This document shows, in pieces, positions 47,310 to 58,137 of a stretch of 64,000 nucleotides of DNA; position 1 is the stretch's first letter, and each line of letters opens with the position of its first letter. The notes beneath the pieces were generated by a model. The model was not told the DNA's origin. It searched no databases and saw only the letters and a list, made by a program, of their open reading frames with translations. Location of the stretch: the NCBI GenBank assembly GCA_011037195.1, contig JAAEAF010000225.1:62001-126000 (forward strand), given 5' to 3'. The translations under genes were made by a program, and so were the position numbers. This DNA comes from Triatoma infestans. Lineage: Eukaryota > Arthropoda > Insecta > Hemiptera > Reduviidae.

Positions 47310-48215
47310 AAAAAATTTTACATTATCGCAATAGTTCCTCTTACAGTTGTAATAATAAGGAAATAAACAGTTTTAGCAAATGGTTTATATACGTGTGTGT
47401 GTTAAACAAAATGACTGTACAGAGGAAAATGGCAGGAAGTTCCAACTTGATATTCAAATTGTCAGGTACATCAGATCTTTCACAAATATTTTGATCAAAA
47501 CAATCAATTATTATGCGACTTTAATCAGTTTTTGCGTTTTTCATACAACAATCCCAAAGTTTTCACTACCGCAAACAAAATTTATAATTTTTTTTTTTTA
47601 ACATTTTTGCTGGAGATTTAGTTTTGGAAGTATTAAATTTCATTTTTGGAGGTATTATTAAATATCATTGTTTAATTAATTTAAACTTTCCACGCGTTGG
47701 CTAGCGCAGTCGCGTTTAGTGCGAGAATTCAAGGTTCGATTCCCTTGAAGGCAAAATCGATGTTGACCCAGCATTGTGAGACAAAGTGGGAAGCTACAAT
47801 TGGTAGCGCCCCTATGTAACGAAGGCCGGAGTAAACGGCGAGGGATTTGCGGCATGCATATCACACGCTTCCCAATACAAATCGCCGTCTAGCAAGCCTT
47901 GGCCCGTCATGGTCTGTTTGCGCCTTGTTTTTTTTTTTTTTTTTTTTCAGCAAAATACATTTTTTTGCTTCAATATTAAGCACATTTCTACCATGTATAC
48001 AATATTAAGTTACATTGCAATCTTCGCTAGAATTCCAAGTTTGAAACATTTTTTCGGTTAAATGTAGTTTCATGAAGTCCCAGGAAATTTGTGCTTAGTG
48101 CTAAGAACCATTGAGTACCGTACCTCTCCGCCACTTTCAGTAAAAGTAGTGTAGACATTTTTGCAATTATAACTGTTTTAAAATTGCAGTTAAGGGAAAG
48201 CCACACACCTGGAAT
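47310..48215 (+). mobile_element. HINE-like copy split by a SINE
   Basis: The left part (GTTTTAGCAAATGGTTTATA, then GTGTGTGTG and GGAAGTTCCAACTTGATATT) and the right part (AATTCCAAGTTTGAAAC, ending in CAGTTAAGGGAAAGCC) belong to the HINE-like family. The SINE at 47687-47945 lies between them. Confidence 0.5.
47687..47945 (+). mobile_element. tRNA-derived SINE
   Basis: An A-box-like TGGCTAGCGCAGT (47698-47710) and a perfect B box GGTTCGATTCC (47733-47743) lie at tRNA spacing, so this is an internal Pol III promoter. The body runs to TGGTCTGTTTGCGCC, followed by a T tract of about 20 bases. A 3' fragment of the same family is inverted at 51873-51932. The tRNA part no longer folds as a clean cloverleaf. 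Confidence 0.78.
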
Positions 48216-48439
48216 TTCATTCAAGGATATGTAATTTTAATTACTAAAAATTATTTTTAAGAGAAAGATTTATTCGTACTATTTCGAACTTTCTATTTCC
48301 TTCAATAATTTCTAATAATTAAGTAGATAATTGGTGTAGAAAACATGTTGTTAATTATGTTTATATTATAACGGTTTGTTTCGTTTGATTGCAAGCAATT
48401 GCCATTAATTTTTGGAAAATCAAATTTTCTTTTTCATAA

Positions 48440-48901
48440 TAATCTTGTGATAAGATTTAAAAGAGCCAAATTAGGCGCCTCTGTTCCTTTCACTGGTCCC
48501 AACTGCTTTTGGTATGTCTACAGGCAAATGTCTGCCCAGCCATGGATAGTTTCACTTCCCAGTGGATGGATGAGCTCAGTGGGTTGTCGGCAGACTGAGA
48601 TGGTCATTGGGGGTCCGGCAGGGCGAATTAGAGAGATGTTGCTGTGTCTTTCACGACATCTCATAAGCGTTTGATTGGATCCATTACTGGTCATTGTGGT
48701 TTAAGGAGACATATCTACTTAATGCAGCATATGTCAAACTCCATTTCTACAGTCTGTGAGACAAAGGAAGAAACACCCATCCATTTTATGATAGATTGCT
48801 TGGGTCGTGAGGAAATTAGGTTCAGGGTGGCTGTGGAAGAGCTTAGGCTATTTCTCTTTAAGGTTTATGGTCGATTTTTTTCGGGCTACGGTGAATCTTA
48901 G
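48440..48901 (+). pseudogene. C-terminal fragment of an RNase H-bearing LINE
   Basis: Two overlapping frames give CRQTEMVIGGPAGRIREML, then LIGSITGHCGLRRHIYLM and CETKEETPIHFMIDC. The order of an xxGxxTGHCxLxxHL block and a C-x-x-C-E-E-T-x-x-H-x-x-x-x-C knuckle marks the end of I/R1-type ORF2 proteins after the RNase H domain. A frameshift lies near 48650. The clade is not certain. Confidence 0.6.
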
Positions 48902-50677
48902 AAGGGATTGAGCTGGTCTGGAGCTCTGTTTTTCTTTGGGGTAGCTATATGGACCCATTGGGATTGGGGAAGCTGAAAGGGACCTACACACATTGTGAAC
49001 ATTTTCAAGCTTGCATGAAAATTTGACAATCAAAACTGTGCGACTTGCAAGAGAAAGTCGACCGGCTGGAAACAAGAGACTCGAAAAGTGTTGACCACTA
49101 TCTTTTAATAAAAGGAACAGTGATCCAACGAAGAGAATGATAAAAGAGCTGTCGGATATCTGTCGGAAATGTCAGTATTTACTCAACCAACAAACCTTGT
49201 CCAACCATCACTCAGTTGTTTTATACTCAATTACATCATTTAAATATATATTAAAAGTTAATTCTGATTGTTATTCATGTTTTGACGTTAGAAATTTCTA
49301 AACTTGGCGTTAAGTATTGTGTTTTTCTTATCGCACACCATTAGTGAAAACGCCCATTTTACTGACGTATATTTTCACTTACCTATTTCCGCTTACACTG
49401 CCTATATAACGGTTCAGTAAACTCATTGAATGTGCGCCCATTTAGATATCTAATTTCTATTTCACATATTCTCTATCTATTTTTAAATAACCCGCAATGT
49501 TGATTAGCTTAAAAAAAAAGAGAAAATCAGTTTGAACCAATCAATTCCTCTTTATTTCAATTCTATTGATAAATTTTCTTAAAAATCTGAAGTTTTACTA
49601 AACGGATAGTTTCCTTAATTCTCCACCAGGGATAAATTGTATATAAATGACCTTGTAGAGGAAAGCTAAACGATTCAGTTTCCTCAAAAATTTCTAAAAA
49701 TCAATTTAGATAAAAGAATAGGTTTATATTATCTGAAGTGTACGCGGGGCATTCAGTCAGTTATCTACGCCCCAGGGTGTTATGTCAGCGTTAGAGAGCT
49801 GAACTTGTCTATATAGGTTAAAACATGTTTTAACATGCAACACACACATAGTTCAGTCATACTTACATACATTCAGTCAGGAATAAGCTCTGGTAGTAAA
49901 AATATGGCAACTCAGCTAGATGTGGGTCTACAAAGAAAAACTTTGACGCTAAGTCCCGTAATTATATTCCTGACGAAGAGGATAAATGCTCCAAGTAGAT
50001 TACTTTATCCTTCTGTGGGAAAGACTTACCTATGACAATGGAGTCGAAGAAGCGGTAACAGGTCTTCTTCACAAAGCCTGATATTTCCTTCAATTCTGAG
50101 AGCATTTAATCACTGTAGACGGAGTGCAATAAGTATGTTGAAGTCAAGAAAGGTAGATTACATTGAAAAGTAGCAAGTTCAATTTCGTCATCAAGTTTAG
50201 TTCTGATAGACAACGTGTTGACCAATATTTGTATATATACCAAATTTTAGGAAATTCTTTACAGCCATTCTTGGGAAAATTACGAAAAAACGAAAAAAAA
50301 AACAACAACAAAGTCGCTTAACCTAATTAACTAAATTCGATCAAAACCTTCATGTCGGATCCGATGGTGGTTATTAAACTGAACATCAAGTTCGATTTTT
50401 TATTCGAGATACTGTATTCGTTTTGTTCATAACCACTTAGAGGATCTTAAGATCTTTATTTCGGGTGAAAATGACATATTCTACTATTGCGAGGAACAAA
50501 ATGGTGAATATGCATTAGTTATTTATTTAACATGTGAGACAAGTGTGCGTCAAACTGGACGAGAGTTGTAAAAAATACTTCGCTCACGAGTTAAATATTA
50601 GATTCATCATGTGCAATCTATTATAAATTGGTTTTTAATTTATATGAATATAATAAAATATTGAAAAGGTGCAAATG
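48902..50677. other. Intergenic stretch
   Basis: No gene seen. Minus-strand HINE-like fragments lie at about 49590-49700 and 50190-50400 (TTCGTAATTTTCCCAAGAATGG on the minus strand). The rest is unassigned AT-rich DNA. Confidence 0.42.
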
Positions 50678-50941
50678 CTAAGAATGTAACAGAGACATTT
50701 TCCGTGGTAGCCTGCTCCATTTTGTGGTCATCGACCGGTTTCGGGCGTTCGCCCATCTTCAGGATGCGTTTTCTCAGACAGTGTGACAACACAGACTTGC
50801 ACAGTCTGACAAAACGCATCCTGAAGATGGGCGAACGCCCGAAACCGGTCGATGACCACAAAATGAAGCAGGCTACAACGGAAAATGTCTCTGACACTTT
50901 CCAGCTCTGCAGAACCAACCACCACAACAACTAAGAATGTA
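50678..50941. mobile_element. Minimal inverted Penelope-like element, 11-bp TSD
   Basis: The 242-bp unit (50689-50930) is flanked by CTAAGAATGTA at 50678-50688 and 50931-50941. The two arms are inverted with almost no centre and hold outward-facing hammerhead-like motifs at 50729-50766 (minus) and 50817-50854 (plus). The right end has the 38-bp tail ending ACCAACCACCACAACAA. The left end starts at AGAGACATTTTCCG, as in the copy at 30957. Confidence 0.83.
50817..50854 (+). ncRNA. Hammerhead-ribozyme-like motif
   Basis: Same motif as 5667-5704: CATC/GATG stem I, CTGAAGA, GGGC/GCCC stem II after one bulged U, GAAAC, CGGTC. Its inverted partner at 50729-50766 keeps every core base. Confidence 0.56.
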
Positions 50942-51872
50942 TTTTAATTCGTGCCAAATACTCCCTTTTCCATAACCTGTACCGTTCCTCAAATCCGCTG
51001 TATCTGGGATTTGTTTTGATCTTCTTTTTGCGTATTGCCGTTAAATGCGAAATGTGAGAGAAAATACTGTATAACTCACTAGTGAGAAAAAGTAGAATTT
51101 TAGCCATTGGTTTTAGTGTAATGATCGCCACGTTATTCAACGATTGCAGAAGAAGAATTTTAATTTTCAAAAAATTTCTTCTATTAAATTGAGAAACATG
51201 TTAAATACGAGGTGACATTATTGTTATGTTCTTTGCCTCTATTTCGATTACACATCTCTCTTGAACATATAACATTCAGTGTCACAAAGCAGTGGCATAT
51301 TAGATATGAAGCCTTAGGGCTGCACCATTCACGCAAATGTTATATTGCGCTTCTATGGTATTATAGCAGTTTATTTGCACCAAATTTCATAAATATTGGA
51401 ATATTAAAAAGGGGGATACTGAATGTTAGGATAAAATTTAGAATATTCGCGAGAAATGCAAATTCTATAGAGATATAGGAGTTTAGTAACTGAGCGCTTA
51501 GCCCGTCTGAAAAATATAGGCAATACTTTATTTTATTTTTATAGTGGATCTGGATATTCATATATAAATATCTGTTAAATTCGAGAGATAGTGGTAAGTT
51601 AGTGAGGAAGATATTGCCGTCAAGCTGTGCCGGTTCGAGACCTCCACGAGAGGAAACTTCAAGTTCACTCATATGGTTAAATTTATCTAGATTTTTCAAA
51701 CAAAAAAGAATATAGGTCAGTAAATTTGGAATTTCATAAATCTATTAAAACTAGAATGGATCATCCTGAACCATCCATTACACAGTCTGAAATTTTGGTT
51801 TGATGTATAACTCACAGACGACGGTTCCGATTTTCAGCCCGAATATAAAAAACATTAAACCTAACCTATGGC

Positions 51873-51932
51873 CCAACAGACCGTGAAGGGCCAAGGCTTG
51901 CCAGACGGTGAATTGTATTGGGAGGGGGGCAC
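51873..51932 (-). repeat. SINE 3' fragment, inverted
   Basis: The minus strand of this stretch matches the end of the SINE at 47687-47945 (CCTTGGCCC and the GTCTGTTGGGCC-type end) with several changes. No Pol III boxes are present. Confidence 0.65.
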
Positions 51933-52050
51933 CTTTGCCGTTTAGTTCCAGCCATCGCTACCTAATAGAGAATATAATTTACTTATATTTGTACAGAATT
52001 TCATAGATTTCACCTTAGGCCTTTTACAGAAGGCACCTTACCTTTTAACG

Positions 52051-52090
52051 GCCCTGAAGAGGCTCATTGCAACGTGGGCGAAACGTCGGT
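52051..52090 (+). ncRNA. Hammerhead-ribozyme-like motif, single
   Basis: GCC, CTGAAGA, a hairpin GCTCA...TGGGC, GAAAC, GTC, GGT. Stem I is GCC/GGT with one wobble. There is one extra G before stem II. No inverted partner is visible nearby. The sequence differs from the 5667 type, so it represents another family. Confidence 0.42.
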
Positions 52091-52444
52091 TTATATCAAA
52101 CGACGAACGCATTCTCAACCCGGAAACTCAAGTGTTTTTCATGAAAATGGCCGCGGAAACCTAAATTATATTAATAATTATACTGATATCCTAATGTCCA
52201 TAGCATTCAAGTAGGCCTAGGGTCTTTGCAAAGAGCGTTCATGTATTTGGGTTTATTTGGGTAGTACCGATATCTATTTCTCCTGGCACCTGTAACCCAT
52301 CACTAAATACCATAATAAACATTATATTGGGCGCTGAGATAAGAATTATGTGAACGTTACATAATAGTGTTTTTTTTAAGAAGTAAGCCATCATTAATTT
52401 GTGCATATTTTCAATGTTTATTAATAAATTTTCATTAATTTTAG

Positions 52445-52499
52445 GTGGCATACATAATTGCGTTTCTAATGGAACTTTGGTGGGTTTGGGATACTGGAG
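52445..52499 (+). CDS. Tetraspan membrane protein, exon with end of first helix
   Basis: After a T-rich acceptor ending TTTTAG the exon reads VAYIIAFLMELWWVWDTG, and it ends before GTAAGT. It is a hydrophobic segment followed by an acidic turn, as at the end of TM1. The 5' exon(s) are not certain. The full protein, as visible, has four hydrophobic segments and a long tail. It resembles the insect DUF4728 group (which includes Drosophila pasiflora proteins of septate junctions), but I recall this only loosely. Confidence 0.72.
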
Positions 52500-52618
52500 G
52501 TAAGTAACTAATAACGAGTATAAACAACTAAAACAAATTAAATACTAACAACTTATCAAATCAAACTTTCAAATCAAATCGTATTAAATATATTATTTGA
52601 AAAATTGTTTTGTTGAAG

Positions 52619-52707
52619 GGCAGGTACCTCATTTGGCTTATATCCTAATTACGGGATATTTTGTTACCTTTGTCTTATCTACAATTTTAGTCGCTGGAAT
52701 AACCAAC
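52619..52707 (+). CDS. Tetraspan membrane protein, exon with TM2
   Basis: The exon reads QVPHLAYILITGYFVTFVLS, then TILVAGITN, ending before GTAAGT. About 23 hydrophobic residues form the second membrane segment. The phase joins cleanly to the exon before (shared Gly codon). Confidence 0.8.
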
Positions 52708-52786
52708 GTAAGTCTATTTTCGAAAGCTTTATTGTGTCTTATTAAATAATTTTCAGTGTATAAAATTGAGGTGTTGCTTTTTATAG

Positions 52787-52882
52787 AAAAAGATGCCACA
52801 TCTTTTATTATGGTTGTTCGGAATTGTTGCCATACTTATTCCAGAAAGTGGATTGGTGCTGTACATGAGTTTCTATTTTTGG
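52787..52882 (+). CDS. Tetraspan membrane protein, exon with TM3
   Basis: After TTTTTATAG the exon reads KKMPHLLLWLFGIVAILIP, then ESGLVLYMSFYFW, ending before GTAATT. A long hydrophobic stretch is broken by PESG in its middle. Phase 0 on both sides. Confidence 0.82.
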
Positions 52883-52982
52883 GTAATTTATTGTTTTTTG
52901 TATAGTTTCGAATACTTTCATAAAAACAAACTGGATTATTTCAAACCACTTTCAAAAAAAATATATATATTTTTTTTTTTAG

Positions 52983-53045
52983 AAAATTTTTTCAATTTAT
53001 GGCCTGACTGAAATTACTTGCTGGGCTTGCAGACTAATTGTAAAC
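52983..53045 (+). CDS. Tetraspan membrane protein, short exon
   Basis: A 63-base exon after a T-only tract and AG. It reads KIFSIYGLTEITCWACRLIVN and ends before GTAAGT. It starts the fourth membrane segment. Phase 0 on both sides. Confidence 0.82.
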
Positions 53046-53578
53046 GTAAGTAGATTATGGTTTAAGTATTTTTATCTTTAATTTTGGGGCACAATCTAAT
53101 CCCCAATATTGTCTTACAAAAACCTGCCTCCGAAAGATCTTGCATTTTTTTTATTGTCTATGGGAAGAAACCAAGCCCTAATCTTGCACTCCTAACTGGA
53201 TCTTCAATGCTTGTCTTCGATTAGGGTATTTTTCCTAAACAGTGGAAGAATGCTATACTGACAGTATTTCACAAAGCTAGTAGGCCAGAAAGCGAACCCA
53301 ACAGCAATCGCCCCCCTATCAGTCTCTTAAACTCTCTCTCCAAAATATTAGAAAAAATAATATTACAAACGACTCTTAAATCACTTGACAGACTCTAACA
53401 CAATTCCACCTCAGCAGTTCGGATTCAGACAAAATCACTCTACCACTACACCAACTAAAACGAGTCACAGAAACACTACACAATTTCTGGAAAGGAAAAA
53501 AATACACGGCAACAATATTTCTTGACGCAGCTACTGCATTTGACACTGGCACGCTGGACTACTTTACAAAACACAAAC

Positions 53579-54389
53579 TGTTCGGTCGGCTCCCTTTGAG
53601 GGATTAACTCTGCCTCGATATTTTAACTTGGTAATTTTCCCACGCCTGCCTCTCTTACGCGCCTACTCCGCCCGTGCGTGCGTACGCGTTAATCCGCTTG
53701 CCTTTAAAATAATTTCATCGCCCGCATATTTCCCACGCCTTCCCACCCCTTTTTTACCTCCCTCTTCGGTGGTGGGATGGCGGCGCCTTTTATCTCTCCT
53801 GTTCGCGCCTAACGTTTACTTCCCCACACTCTAGAACCCTTCCTTTCTATAAAACCTTTTTTTTTCACTGTTCGTCCAGCTCTCGCCTGTGCAACGTGTA
53901 CTTCCGCTTCTTTCTAAGCAGTTAGTCGTGAGTGTAAAATTCGCCTTATATTGATTCGCCGTATTCGCGCCTTTCGATAACGAATTAATATTCGTTATCT
54001 TCTTGAGATACAAGTCGCGTCTTTCCTCGCCATCCTCTGGAGAATCAGTCACCTTCCGCGCCTGGGCTCTTCTAACACCACCAGCCGTTATCAACAACAG
54101 CGTCATCAGCTTACACGGAGCACTCTCACTCCCTTCCTTTCACCTGAGATCCTTTCTTTCCCACACACACACACGCCCACACAAATACACGTACACGCCA
54201 CAGCTTCCTCGACCGTTCACCTATCGTCGCAGCTTCGCCGCTTGCGCATTCAGCTTCACCACTCTCCAGGTAAGTCGCAGCTTCTTCCTTTGCATCTCAT
54301 TTTTATTTTAATTTTATTTATTTTATTTTTTTGTATTTCACTTCTTGGCGTACGTTCGCCCTCGCCCTTGGGTGTCTGCCGCGCAGACA
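53579..54389 (+). mobile_element. Solo LTR with 5-bp target duplication
   Basis: The 811-bp insert begins TGTTCGGTCGG and ends CGCGCAGACA, so it has the TG...CA ends of an LTR. The same five bases CAAAC precede it (53574-53578) and follow it (54390-54394). Skipping the insert and one CAAAC puts the two halves of the LINE back in one frame. It is much more GC-rich than its surroundings. A TATAAAA box is at 53848-53854. A consensus splice donor CAGGTAAGT is at 54267-54275. No internal region or second LTR is present. The superfamily is not clear; a 5-bp duplication fits Gypsy, Copia or Bel/Pao. Confidence 0.85.
53848..53854 (+). promoter_or_regulatory. TATA box of the solo LTR
   Basis: TATAAAA lies about 270 bases into the LTR, followed by a pyrimidine tract and a possible initiator TTCACTG at 53864-53870. 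This would divide U3 from R. Confidence 0.5.
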
Positions 54390-55325
54390 CAAACTTACCA
54401 ACATACCTTCTCGAATTACAGGGTCCTTCTTAAAGACAAAATACTCGAGACTCAAAAATTCATTTAGTACAGAAAAAGAAATACTAACGGGACTGCCACA
54501 GGGGGCAATAATCAGCCCAAAACTATTACTGCTCGGGCCGCGGAAACGATACCATATTAGCCTCATCCAATTACAGACATTAACGAAAGCACTACTGACA
54601 TACAGAAATCAATAGGCTGTATATCTAGCTGGTTTCACCGAAGGAAGCTAAAGTTAAACCCATGTAAAACTGAAGCGAAAATCTTTGCTTTCCGGCGGTT
54701 TCGAAATGAAGACCTTCGCCTACTAACAATTAATAACCGGGAAATTCTCTAGAAACAAAAAGACCAAGGTGTGCGTTATCTGGGCATAATCCTTGATGCA
54801 ATACTCACCCGGAGACTGCACATTAACACTAAACTACATTAACACCAAGGATACACCCGACTGAAACAGTTGTACCCACTTAATTACCAAAACACACCAC
54901 TCAAACACTCTTGCACTATACTACTCTACAAAACCTCTCCTGACATACACCTGCCCAGTTTGTATAATAGCTAGCAACAAACTGACAAAACGATTATAGA
55001 TTTTCCAAAACAAGGTGCTGCGAATTGCACGAAACGCTCCCTGATTTATCAGAAGTACACAAACTCACAGGGAACTTGACATGCCAGATATACACACACA
55101 GATGGCTAAACTAACAGACAGTTTCTTCCTATCGCTTCACACACTACCCTCAGCTTCACATTACCACATAGGCGAGCCTACTTCATACAGAAGATTGAAA
55201 CCCAGACACCAAATCTCTGAGAAGACTCATCTTTGTTTTGTTGTTGTTTTTCGTTTCCTTTCAATTTGCTCTATGTGTAAAGCTCTAAGTGAGCTAGTCT
55301 ATATCAATTTGTAAATAAATTAATA

Positions 55326-56787
55326 AATTTGAAATAAAATAATACCTTCAATTTTGAGTTTCTAAATATAAAAAGTTGGAATCTGTTTGTAAGTTTTATT
55401 TAAAAAAATACATAATCAACTTAAACATATGCAATAGATGAATTTGATGGAGAGTTGATTCTGAACTAGTTCAGCTAGAGGAGCCAAGTTCCTCTAGTAA
55501 CATTCTCGCTGGAGTTCGTTATATCATCAATCTTACAGCGGCCTAGATGTATGTGCCGGCTATCTGTATTAATTTTGAAGACAAGATTTTAAAAAAGTAG
55601 GTTTAAGAAGAAAGGTAGAAGGTAATTTTTCAGGCTTCCAGGACCATTTTTCTAAAAGAGTCTCGGGTTGAGAAAAGTACATAGGGCATTCCAAGAGATT
55701 AACCATAATGCAATTTAAAGAACACACTCACTCTGCGTCAGACATAACAAAATAGATTTCCATTTATCTACGCTTGCAGAACATTCGTCTACGACTGCGC
55801 ATGCAAGAGATTTTTAGGACATCAACGGCCAATTGAACAATTATTACGAACTACTCATAGGAGAGGCATTTAATATTGAGAAAGAGGAAAACTCAAATAG
55901 AGATGATGGATTCCGCTAAGCAGAACTTGGCTGCTCCTCCTCATATAAAGAAAGAGAAAAAACTGTTTTTAAAAACAAAACAAGGCTGCAAATTTGACTT
56001 AGACCTCGTTATACTCCCCTGCAAGATGGAGAGGGAAGTTGGACAACATCTTACTATTGCTTTGTTTTACAACCCTACACTTTTGATTTTGGATTAGAAC
56101 TTTTAGAATTCAAACTAATAGCTACGCTAAAGAAGTAATATCAGGCAAAACGACGGTTCACACCAAACCATCGATATGATCTTAATTTGAAGATGCTAAT
56201 GTGTTGCAACGCAAAAAGGGATGGACTATTAGATATTTGGATTTTGCTGCTTCAGTTATTATATAAAATTTTGTAATCTTTTTGCGGGTAATTAGAAATA
56301 TAAAATGGAATATCTGCAGTCTGAGAAAGAAAGGACCTAATTTTCTTCGAGGTTTAGCGTTTGGATGAAACCCTTAATATAGGTTCTTATGTACCACTTG
56401 TGAGGTCCAATATTCATTCGTCTTTTTTATTCTATAGATGGTTTTAATGATCTGGCAGTATGAGCTTAGTTCGTTAGTTAATAACCGTTGTTTTAGTCGT
56501 ATTTGGGTTCTATGTCAGTTGTAAATTATTAAATTTATAATTTCGTTCGAATGTCTTTAAAATTTACCAAATTCAGGCAATGCTTGATCTCTAATGAATG
56601 AAGGCTTAATTATTGATAATATAGATGATAATATTTATAAAATTTAGGTTTCAATAATTATTTAAAAATATCATTATAAACAGGTGAGAACAAAATTTTT
56701 ATTACGATTTTTATTGTCTTACCAATGGTAAGACAATAATTTATGGTTGTTTACCAATGATGGTTTCTAAATTTTTTGTTTGTTTAG
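55326..56787. other. Intron of the tetraspan gene, no recognised gene
   Basis: A Lys-rich open frame at 55876-56097 matches nothing I recognise. The rest is AT-rich intron, ending in a T-rich acceptor at 56787. Confidence 0.5.
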
Positions 56788-56874
56788 GTGGCCGGACTGA
56801 TATGTGTGTCTTCCCTGTACTTCAATTGGAAAGAAGAACAGCAAGTGTTGACTAGTCTTCGAGATCTAAATATG
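56788..56874 (+). CDS. Tetraspan membrane protein, exon with end of TM4
   Basis: After TTTGTTTAG the exon reads VAGLICVSSLYFNWKEEQQV, then LTSLRDLNM, ending before GTAAGG. It completes the fourth hydrophobic segment and starts the cytoplasmic tail. Phase 0 on both sides. Confidence 0.82.
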
Positions 56875-57431
56875 GTAAGGCCCATCCTCTATTAGCGGTT
56901 TAGGGAAGTCGACAGTACCAGGGAAATTTCTGATGATTTTTAATGTCCCCCGCTCCAAATCAGAAGAGCGACAATCTTTAAGTCTTTAATGAGGTTAGAT
57001 GTTAAACGTGTAGAGAAATTGGACTATATTGATTCCCTTTGGTGTTAATATTTGTATATAGAATTTAGGTGTTAGTAAAGTGTCGCTATGTGCAAGTATA
57101 GAATATTACTTAATTTGTGCAAGCCATCAAGTCCATTATAAGAGAATTGTGTTACAAAAAGAAGCCATTTCTTAGAGTATAAACGGGCCTAAAGAGGATT
57201 AATTTTTTCGGATATAGCCGTTTCCCGTTTAGAAAAGGCTAAAAGAAATCATACTATCCCTAAGGTTATGTTTCCCTCCACTTTAACCACATTCTCAATG
57301 TTAGCACAGTGTCTTTCACATCCAAGTCCTAGTTATTAGATTGTTGATTTGAAAAGTGAATAGCTGGAATAAGCAAACCAGATCACCTGTGACTTGGAAG
57401 ATCTGTTATGAATACCTTTTAATGTTTTTAC

Positions 57432-58115
57432 ATTGCATCGTGGAATGTTCAAGGTATTGCAAATGAAATGGATCCAACAGATATGGAATTAAGAAGATTC
57501 GGGATCGACATAGCAATTCTGGCAGAAACTAACAAGAAAGGAAAAGGAGGAGCTGGGTAAATTTATCTATTTCTGGAGCCGAGTGGAGAAGGGGGTGTAT
57601 GAGTAGTAATCAATAATAAACTGAAAAACAAAGTCACTAATTGGAAATGCAATTGATGAAAGAATTATCCAAGTTGAGCTAAAACTGTTTAGTAAAGAAG
57701 TGGTTATTAGAAATACTTATGCCCCAACTAATGATTATCTGCAAGGCATATGAGAAAGATAAATTCTGGAATAAATTAGCTAGAATATTGAAAGATTTAC
57801 TATCTAGGAAAGGGTTTTTATTATTGGGTGATATGACTAGAAGAGCTGGTAGGGATTACAGCAATAAGGTGGTGGGTTAACAAGGGTGAGGAGGTAAAAA
57901 ATGAAAATGGAGAAAGCCTAATAGAGCTCTGCAAACAAGCTCAAAATTCAAAATACCGGTTCCAGTACAGAAAAGTGCATAAGTACATATGGACACAAGA
58001 GAAGAGAAACCTCAAATCTATTATTGATTACATAATTAATCATCAATAAAATATAATAAAAATGCAAGATGTGTAGCCGATTACGGTTCACATCACTACT
58101 TATTCATAGTTAAGA
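57432..58115 (+). pseudogene. RTE-like LINE endonuclease fragment
   Basis: Broken frames show SWNVQGIANEMD, FGIDIAILAETNKKGKGG, ERIIQVELKLFSKEVVIRN with TYAPTNDY, LLLGDMTRRAGRD, and at the end DYGSHHYLF. These are the usual endonuclease blocks (WNVxG, LxETxxKGKG, ERIIxVE, YAPTxD, GDFNGRxG, GSDHxLV). Met-Thr replaces Phe-Asn in GDFN, and His replaces the Asp of SDH. It is another member of the RTE-like group. Confidence 0.72.
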
Positions 58116-58137
58116 TGGGTTAGCCATGGATAAAATG

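Larger units (their letters stand above)
53115..55325 (+). mobile_element. Jockey-like LINE split by a solo LTR
   Basis: The left part holds QWKNAILTVFHKASRPESEP, then RPPISLLNSLSKILEK and TATIFLDAATAFD (RT motifs, about 53240-53560). The right part (54390-55310) holds STEKEILTGLPQGAIISPKL, then RYLGIILDAILTRRLH. The YADD block is lost, and stops are frequent. The end is marked by an AATAAATTAATAAATT-type tail near 55310-55340. It lies in the intron of the tetraspan gene between 53045 and 56788. Confidence 0.75.

Noticed and set aside
50640..50934. Open frames around 50.7-50.9 kb that read through both arms
   Set aside because: They are translations of the hammerhead-like arms; similar peptides recur at 3914 and 31039 only because the repeat recurs.
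51600..51665. tRNA-like stretch with a GGTTCGAGACC B box
   Set aside because: The B box matches, but I could not find a convincing A box at the right distance or an acceptor stem, so it is not called a tRNA or SINE.
53628..54311. Open frames in the GC-rich part at 53.6-54.3 kb
   Set aside because: They lie within the solo LTR, are low in complexity, and carry no known protein motif.
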